Origin: Plasmodium relictum
Lineage: Eukaryota; Apicomplexa; Aconoidasida; Haemosporida; Plasmodiidae
DNA: 64,000 nt
Direction: 5' to 3'
Assembly: GCF_900005765.1 (NCBI RefSeq)
Contig: NC_041691.1
Span: 1,488,001-1,552,000 of the forward strand
The translations under genes were made by a program, and so were the position numbers. Below, one piece after another: positions 56,290-64,000 of this stretch. The notes beneath the pieces are model-generated. The model made no database searches, was not told the origin of the DNA, and saw nothing but the letters and a program-made list of their open reading frames with translations. Positions within the stretch are counted from its first letter, which is position 1, and each line of letters starts with the position of its first letter.

Positions 56290-58601
56290 ATGGTAGAAAA
56301 AAGATTAGAGGAAAACAATAAATTAGTTTTAGAAATAAAAGATGGGAGAGAAAAGATATGCAATGGTGATGATGGTAATGAAAAAAATGGAAATAATAAT
56401 GATATTTCAGGAATAAAAAAAAGACATTTATTAAATATTTCAGAAACAAAAAAAATTATAAATAGTTCTAATAATTTATTGGAAAAAGAAAACACAAAGT
56501 CTAATAATGAGAATAATGAAAACATAAATATAAAAAGTATAGTAAAAAATGAGAATATAAAGAAGGAAAATAATACAGAAGATGTAAATATTCTTGAAAA
56601 AGAAAAAAATGAAAAAGAATTTAAAAAATATGAATTATTAAATTCAGAAAATAATAATACTGTAAAATTCTATAAACTTGAAGAAAAAGATTATATTAGT
56701 AATGAAAATAAGGATAATCAAAAAAAAAAAATGTATATTATAAAGGATGAAAGTTTCAAAAAAAAAAGAATGAAAACAGATAAAAAATTTCAAATCAAAA
56801 ATTCATATGAAGATTCTTCATCAGAACATAATAGAACTTCTTTAAAAGTAAGTTATAAAATTCATAAAAAAAGTAATAAAGAAAATATAAAGAGAAAAAA
56901 TTATTTATCTATTGCATTAGATGAAAATCAATGTTATGAAATAAACAAAAGTAGTATTTGTACAGATAATATAAAATTTTTAGATTTCATAAATGATTAT
57001 GAACAAAATATGTATTATTTTAAGAATTCTAAGTCATGTAATAAAAAAAAGAAGAAAAAAAAAAAATTGAGTATGAAAAAAAAAAAGAGTGATACTAGAG
57101 AAATATTAAATAATTATATCTTAAACGTTGATGATCATAGTAAATATAATGAAAATTATAGTAGTGAAAATTTAACTAAAAATTACAACACACCAGTAAT
57201 TCATCATCTTTATAATGACAAAATAGTCACATATATTAGTGATTTGGATTATGAACAAAAGAAAAAATGTAAAAATGAAATATATTTAAATAACTATTCT
57301 AATACAATTAAAGAAACCAAAAGCTCAAAGTATAAAAATAGAATTAACATTGAATTAAAAAATAAAAGAAGATTTAACTTCCTTTCTAAAAAAAGTTTAT
57401 TAAGAAAAAGAAAAAAAAAAATTATAATATTTTTAAATCATAATTACTCTGTTTGGGAAAATGGAAGATTTAATGATCATTTTTATAGGATTGTTCATAA
57501 AAATTATGATCTAGACAGTTTAGAAGAAGAAAAAATATTAATTGATTATCACAAAGAGAGTAAAATTAAAAAATTAATATATAGAATATTTCCTCAATTT
57601 TCAATGTCCAGTTTACTTTTATATGTTACATTTATTCAGTGGATAATATTTATTTCACTTATATCATTAAAATCTGATTTTCCTTTAACCCCTTCAGGTA
57701 TTTCTAAATACATATATATATAATATAGGAGTTATTAAAATATTAAACTTTAAACAATATTTTTATTTTCTGTATATTTAAAGGTAATTTATAAATATGT
57801 ATTTTTTTTAAATATGTTTTTTTTTTTTTTATTATTTCTTTAGATGATTCTTTAAAAAGTTTTGGTAGTAATTTTCCCCATGATATATTTAAAAATGCGG
57901 AAATTTATCGTCTTTTTACATCTTTATTTTTGCATTCTAATTTTAATCATATTTGTGCAAATACGTATGTTCAATTAACTGTGGGATTTTTATTAGAATA
58001 TATATATGGCACTTTTATTGTTTTATTAGTATATGTATTTACAGGTTAAAATAAAGAAAAAACAAATTTATATAAAAATATAAATTTTATTTTATCATTA
58101 TATATATACATTTATTTATTTATTTTATGTAGGTATATATGGAATAATATTGTCGTCTCCATTAACTTATTGCTATTCAACAACTGAAAGTAGCAGCAGT
58201 TCTTCAGGAATTATTGGAATGTTCTTTTCGGAAATTTTAATGATGACTAATTTTAATGTAGATAAAATAAGCATTAGTGTACATTTATTTTGTTTTTTTC
58301 TTTTACTTTTATTTCTTAAATTTTCTTTAAATACAGTTAGTATTAACATATATAGCCACTTCTTTGGTTTTCTTGGAGGTAAAATTTGTATATATATATA
58401 TATATATATGTATGCCTGTTTATATATACATTTTTATATTTTTTTTTTTTAGGATTTTTAATTGGAGTTATATTAAAACGCAAGCAATTGAAATATTTTT
58501 TAAGAAATAATTTATTAATTCAAATATTATGTTCTGTCTTTCTTATAATAAGTTTGGCAGCTGCTATTTTTATTTCAACTTTTGTTGTACATAAATGTTA
58601 A
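56290..58601 (+). CDS. ROM8: Rhomboid intramembrane protease, ROM8-type
   Basis: Four exons: 56290-57697, 57844-58044, 58133-58378 and 58453-58601. They total 2004 bases (667 aa) and all introns are phase 1. A cytosolic N-terminus of about 440 Lys/Asn/Glu-rich residues precedes the membrane core. TM1 lies at SSLLLYVTFIQWIIFISLIS. Then come the rhomboid loop and TM2 (AEIYRLFTSLFLHSNFNHIC), TM3 (FIVLLVYVFTGIYGIILSS), the catalytic serine segment SSSSSSGIIGMF (Ser561) and the catalytic histidine in IYSHFFGFLGG (His612), 51 residues later as expected. A final TM is in the last exon. The GxSG box reads SSSG, losing the first Gly. Rhomboids of apicomplexans cleave adhesins and other membrane proteins; the substrate of ROM8 is not visible from sequence. 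Assignment to ROM8 relies partly on neighbourhood with PREX. Confidence 0.88.
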
Positions 58602-60319
58602 AATCCTATTTGAAAAAATAGATCCTTTAATATAATTAATAAATATATGCACATATATATTGTGTAATTTTACTATAATTTTTTTTCTATTCAAACTATC
58701 TTTTTCTCATCCTTAAAGATTAACTTTTTTAAAATTTTTTATTATTTTTCATATTCTTTTTTTAAATGCTCATTTAAATTTATTATTTTTACTTTTATTT
58801 TTATTTTATTTTATTTATTTATTTTTTTTTTTTTTGTTCAAAAAAAAAGTTATTTTTGTCATTTTTTGTATTTTTAGAATGAAAAACTTTTTAAGAAAAT
58901 GTATATATATTTATATATTTCAGAATAAATGCTTTAATATAAACTTTTATTTGCATCTTTTGTATTTAAAATTATTATTATTTATTAATAATTATTATTA
59001 ATAATTTATTGTTAATTAAACATGAAGAAGGTAATAATGGAAAATGAGCCAAAATGATAAATTATCATTTCTTCACTACTTTTTATATGTACTATATATG
59101 TAGGAAAAAAAAAAAATTTTTTAAATTTGAATTAATTTTTCCTTAATGTTTTACAAAATATCATTTTTTTGCTTCCTTTAATATATATTTACAAATTTAA
59201 ATAAAAAAAAAATAAATAAAATAAATATTAATCTTTTTTTTTTGTCTTATTTTATTTTCTTCAAAAATATATTAATGCATTATTAAATATTTGATATTCC
59301 TATGTTACTTTAATTTTTTAATAATAATACTTTTTATGAAAAAATGAACAACAGAATAACTCTAGTTTTATTTTTTTATTTGAAAATAAATTAATTGGTA
59401 ATTTTATAGAAACTTGTAATTAATAAAAAAAAAAAAAAAATACCCATTTTATATTTTTATTAGAAATAATGAGTACATCTTTTTATTTTATATCAATCAT
59501 ATTAAGATTTTTATTTTACTGATAACAAATTATTTATTCAATTATGGTTTTATGTAATATATAATTGAAAAAAATTAAAAAAATAAGTATATTGATGAAC
59601 ATTTTACCCACATAGAAATATAAGAATAAATTACTAGAATAGTTAGTAATAAAAATAGTAATATTGACAATTATTATAAGTTTTATATTTTATTTATGAA
59701 AATAAATTCAGGATATTTTCTTTCTCCTCTTTTTACTTTTAAAATATAGATATTTAATTATTGAGTGATATAATTACTAATAATTTATTTATAAAGTGAA
59801 TTATTATAAAAACTTATAAAAAATTTACAATGATTTTCGTGATTAATTCATATATATATAGGGTTATTTATGTGTATATATTTTAAAAATAAGTGTATCT
59901 ACTATTCAAAAATAAATGCTTCTGTGTATATTTACAATTATTAATATTATTTTTAAGTGAATCTTTAATATTTAAGTTACAAAAATTAAAAAAAAAGAAA
60001 AAAGAAAAAAGAAAAAAGAAAAAAGTAAAAAGAAAATAAAATAAAATACAATAATATTATAAGGTATATATTATTTGGATTTTACAATTATCACAATATT
60101 TTTAAATAAAAATATTTTCTTTTTATTATATCTCACGTATAATATGTTACAAAAAAAATTTATTTTTCTTTAATATACTTGATATTTCTCATATAATTTT
60201 TATTTATTAATATAAATTAACATTTCATATATAATATATATTTTCATTATTAATAATTCAAGATATTAAACAATGTGAATATTGTAAAAAATAATGTAAA
60301 AAAAATATTAAATTTTAAT
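58602..60319. other. Intergenic region between ROM8 and polytopic membrane protein
   Basis: About 1.7 kb, A/T-rich. It includes a 7-base purine tandem repeat (listed) and palindromic TTATTA/TAATAA runs near 58970-59010. No additional exon supported. Confidence 0.6.
59990..60035 (+). repeat. GAAAAAA heptamer tandem repeat
   Basis: About five head-to-tail copies of G followed by six A on the plus strand, roughly 300 bases upstream of the proposed first exon of the membrane-protein gene. Confidence 0.85.
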
Positions 60320-63019
60320 ATGAGTAAAAATGATATATTTGCTCCTACTCTATTTTTATTATCTGGATTCACAAATAAGTAAAAAAAAATTTTTTATGTA
60401 TTTATATTTAAATTTGTATTATTTTATTTAAATACATATATATATGTATGTATTTTTCTTATAATTTAGAAAACTTTATCCATTATAAAATTTTTTTATA
60501 TGTGTATATATCTATTTTTTAATTTTACTTTCATACATTCTTGTTAACTAATAAAACTTATAACCTTTTTTCATAATTTTTTTTACTTACGTAAAATTGT
60601 CATAGATTAACTCATTTTTTTTTTTTTTTTTGATAATTAAAAGATCTTTATATACTGTACAATAATATTTTTTTTTAATTTTTTTTTTTTTTTTTTTATA
60701 TTACGATAAATATCGTAAACTTTTTTTTTCAGTAGGATTCTAAAATAATAAGTTTATTTTATAACATTCAAAAATAAATATGAAAATTCAAAAATAATAT
60801 ATATTTTTTTTTTCTTTTTTTTAACAATTGTTTTAAATTTTGAAATTAATCCTAATAATAAAAAATTAAACTGAGAGTCGATCTTTTTAAGACAATGTAT
60901 TACTATTATATGTATCATTGCTATTCAAGTTTCTTTTAGTATTACTATATATAAGCTATTCAAATAGCTTTATTTTTTTATTCATGTTTAATTTATTTTA
61001 TTATTTTTTATATCATTACTAGTCTATATATTAAAGCATTTAAATTGCTTGATTTATCCTTATTATATAAAATGTTTATTATAAAAAGTAATTTAGAAAG
61101 CGATAACTCATTGGATATTAGCGTAAAAAAAGAGCACAATGCAATAAACAAATTTATAATTATATTGATTATTATAATTAATATATTAAGTCTTATATTT
61201 ACCTTATTATTAGCTATAAAATTTTATCTATGGTAATAATAAAAAAAAAAAAAAAGTAATACAATTTAATTTCACTAAAGATTATTAATATTTTATTTTA
61301 TTTATTATAATTTTTTTTTTTTTTTTGTATTTTTTTACTAGTTTTTTTAATGTAACATCTTTTCTATTCATTTTAACACAAACATGCTTATGGTCGTATT
61401 TAGCAATTTTAAATGTTTATGATCAAAAATATGTTTTTTCAATTTTTTCTTTCTTGGGAATTAATTTATATACACAAGTATTCAAAACAACATAAATTTT
61501 TAAGTATATTAACAGTATTAGTAATATTTTTTTTTCTTTTTTTTTTAGTGTTATAAAAATTTAAACAAGTTATTCTTATCCGATGATATTCAAGAATACC
61601 ATTTCATGTCGATTGCACTTTCTCATTTACCATTTCTTTATATATGTTATGATATTGTAATATTTCAGTATGATAGTATTTTTATTAAAAGTAATAGAAA
61701 TAATATTTTAATAAATAAATCTATAGGATATTTTTAAATTTCTCTTATACTTTAAAAGCCATAGATATATATATATATATATATATTAATTCATTTATTA
61801 AAAATATATTTATATATTATTGTTAAATGTAATAAATATATATATTTTTATTTTTTGAAGGTACTTTAGATTACACTTATAATGATAAATCTTTAATAAT
61901 ATTAAATTTTTTAAGAGGAATATTTTGTTCTTTATGTATAGCTACAATTTTTGTTATTTCTTTGATTTTAAATATACAAAATACATTTCGTACATATCCT
62001 TTACTGAAACTATCAGATTCTAAAACAAAAAAATACCTATGTAAAAAAAAAAATAAATAAATAAATTTATATGTATTAATAAAGGGGAAATACTTCACAA
62101 TATATATTATGTTTTAATAAAGTGAAGTTCATCTCTTTTTTAATAAATGAAATATATCGTATATAATTTTTATTTAAATTTTTTTTTTTTTTTTTTTATC
62201 AGTTTCTGTATTTTTGTTTTATTTTATTGATTCGCAAATAAGAATTATTACATTTCTCTTTATTATAGAAACATACGAAGTAAATCCATTTAAAATATTT
62301 GTTTTTATCTTCTCTCAGGTTTTTATAAAATAAAAATAAAAAATATAATAGTATTAATTATTATTTTTTCATATATATAAAATATTTTTTCTATGAATTA
62401 TATTTTTTAATATAGATATTGACTATATGTGTATGTATTGCTTTTGATACTCACATTTTTAAAAATATTATTATTGGAATATCCTCAATTTTAGTTTCTC
62501 CTTTGTCTATAATACTACATTCAACAAATAGGTGAGAATTAAAAAAATAAAAAATATATATATGTTATTTTTATAGATTGAATTCTTTATTTCTTATTAA
62601 AATATTATTTTTTTTTTTTTTAATGTAGAAATTATGGGAATGAAAGGGTTGTAAGACTTAGTAAATTATTGATAAATTTTCGATTTTTTGAATTTTTTTT
62701 AATTCTTTTTTATGGATCGTTATACTATGATGATGAAGAAATAGGAAACACTTTTATATTATATATACAGTAAAATAATATTTTTAGAAAACTTTTTAAT
62801 TTTTTTAAATTATTTATATTCTTTTTATATAGAATTTTATAAATTTATCTTATTATATGCACATGTGTTTTTTTTTTTTTTTTTTGTAGGCTTATTAATC
62901 TAATATTATTATTTTTTCTAATAATAATTTATAAAAAAGTGTTGTCATGTAAAAGAAATTTTGAAGAAAATGGTGACGATTTTAATGTAGATTTATATAA
63001 CAATATAAATGATAACTAA
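60320..63019 (+). CDS. Polytopic membrane protein, nine exons, function unknown
   Basis: Exons: 60320-60378, 61023-61232, 61342-61477, 61549-61690, 61861-62040, 62203-62318, 62416-62531, 62629-62769 and 62890-63019. The sum is 1230 bases (409 aa) with every junction in frame. The first exon (MSKNDIFAPTLFLLSGF) is inferred; without it an internal ATG at 61072 would start the protein and give 373 aa. About nine hydrophobic helices are visible, for example FIIILIIIINILSLIFTLLL, FLFILTQTCLWSYLAIL, MSIALSHLPFLYICYDIVI, GIFCSLCIATIFVISLIL, IIIGISSILVSPLSIIL and INLILLFFLIIIY. The C-terminal tail is short and acidic (EENGDDFN). Conserved polar residues suggesting a transporter mechanism are not obvious. 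I recognise no family. The second intron onward are all short and T-rich; the first, 644 bases, is long for this window. Confidence 0.7.
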
Positions 63020-63180
63020 GTTTATATATTTTGAAATAATAATTCTGAAAGTATTAGATGTTTAACTTAAAAAAAATAAGTAAAATTTATTTTTTTTTTT
63101 TAAAATAAATATTATTTTTTTAATTATTTTTTTTTTCTTTCATTCATTCATTCTTTTTTTTTTTTTTTTTGTCATTAATT

Positions 63181-64000
63181 TTATTTATATAATAATAGTT
63201 TTGTCATATTTAAAATAGATAAAATAACATCATAATCAATTTGTTCGCCTAAAAATAAAGAAAATTAAGCTTTTAATTTCGTATAACGAATATATATATA
63301 TTTTTTATTTTATTTTTTATTTCATTTTTTTTTTTTTTTTGTACATCTAAATTTGTTAAAACTAGTTGTGTAGCAAATGTCTCCAGTATTTTTTATATTT
63401 TTTTTATATGTCTCTAAATATTCTTCTAAGTTCTCTATGACATTCTTATTTGCTGAATAGGATAATGAAAATAAATTATATATATTAACTTTTTATTTTA
63501 TTTTTTTTTTCCCTTTTCTATTTTATACCATTATTATTGTTATCTTTTTTATTAATAATAAATGCCTAAAAAAAAGAAATGTTTTTGAATACAGAAAATA
63601 AAATTAATACATGGAAAGTAAATTAACGTCTTGTTAATTAAATTACTTCGTAAGCAAGAGATGATATGCAATTAAATGATATGAGATCTAAATCCTTTTT
63701 TGTTACAATATTAAGTAGAATTTTCAATATCTATATATATGTATTTATATAGAATATATATATCAATTTATATAAAAAAAAAAATTTATTATATAAATTT
63801 ATTTTAATTACTTTTTCACTATAGCTCTTTAAGTCAAACCATAATGGTTTTATTTTAACTGTCTTTAAAAAATATAAATATATATTTTTTTATTATATAT
63901 TATTGTATATAAACATTTTTAACATCTATTATTATAAATATATGATCACATATATATATGTTTACTATTAATAGGAAAAATAGTTTATGAATAATAATTT
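63181..64000 (-). CDS. Unidentified multi-exon protein (partial, N-terminus off window)
   Basis: Six exons on the minus strand join in frame: 64000-63966 (continuing beyond the window), 63862-63812, 63730-63647, 63565-63529, 63452-63345 and 63248-63181, ending TAA. The visible 126 residues include IKPLWFDLKSYSEK, ILKILLNIVTKKDLDLISF, AFIINKKDNNNN, NVIENLEEYLETYKKN and QIDYDVILSILNMTKLLLYK. Each exon has a T-run plus AG acceptor and a GTAA or GTA donor. The alternating amphipathic helices suggest an ARM/HEAT-type helical repeat, and the closing helix loosely recalls the end of V-ATPase subunit H, but I do not assign it. The INKKD string resembles a GTPase NKxD motif, though no other GTPase motif is seen. 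Exons are unusually small, 35-108 bases. Confidence 0.6.

Noticed and set aside
63529-63565. INKKD as a GTPase NKxD motif
   Set aside because: No P-loop or DxxG visible in the sequenced part, and surrounding helices look like a helical-repeat protein.

Overview
The window reads as nuclear chromosomal DNA of a malaria parasite (genus Plasmodium). Base composition is overwhelmingly A/T with long A and T homopolymers. Short introns begin GT(A/T) and end in a T-run plus AG. Proteins are interrupted by Lys/Asn-rich low-complexity inserts. Recognisable parasite-specific genes include actin II, the apicoplast replication enzyme PREX and a ROM8-type rhomboid. From memory, the gene order matches a block of P. 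falciparum chromosome 14 (around PF3D7_1411xxx to PF3D7_1412xxx), but several protein lengths, PREX for example, differ from my recollection of P. falciparum. I therefore suspect another, very AT-rich species, possibly avian-type. No rRNA, tRNA, transposon, CRISPR array or viral sequence was seen.

Layout, left to right. A truncated AFG2/SPATA5-type double AAA ATPase (minus) diverges from deoxyhypusine synthase (plus). A possible small spliced membrane-protein gene follows, then actin II (minus). A very large FAB1-type phosphatidylinositol phosphate kinase (plus, 5 exons), NTF2 (plus, 3 exons) and a MORN-repeat protein (plus, 3 exons) come next. Then an MCM-binding protein (minus) and two tandem P1/S1-type secreted nucleases (minus). 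A plus-strand protein with a signal-like N-terminus follows, then METTL16-type RNA methyltransferase, an Obg GTPase with an apicoplast-type leader and NOM1/SGD1 (all minus). PREX (plus) faces an auxilin-like J-domain protein (minus). ROM8 (plus, 4 exons), a polytopic membrane protein (plus, 9 exons) and the 3' part of a six-exon minus-strand gene finish the window.

The genes do not form an operon-like system; they are a eukaryotic mixture of housekeeping and parasite functions. Two loose themes stand out. The first is ribosome/translation biology: AFG2, NOM1, Obg, METTL16 and hypusination of eIF5A by DHS. The second is the apicoplast: PREX, Obg and possibly the 419-residue protein beside METTL16, whose C-terminus faintly resembles RimP.

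Splice models were built by hand by requiring GT-AG boundaries and an open frame across junctions; each complete multi-exon model sums to a multiple of three. I found no clear previously undescribed system. The items most worth a second look are the possible tiny gene after DHS, a hidden first exon of the 9-exon membrane protein, a long open frame just past a ten-A run at the end of the J-domain gene, divergence between the paired nucleases, and unusual insertions within the FAB1 kinase domain and the Obg G domain.
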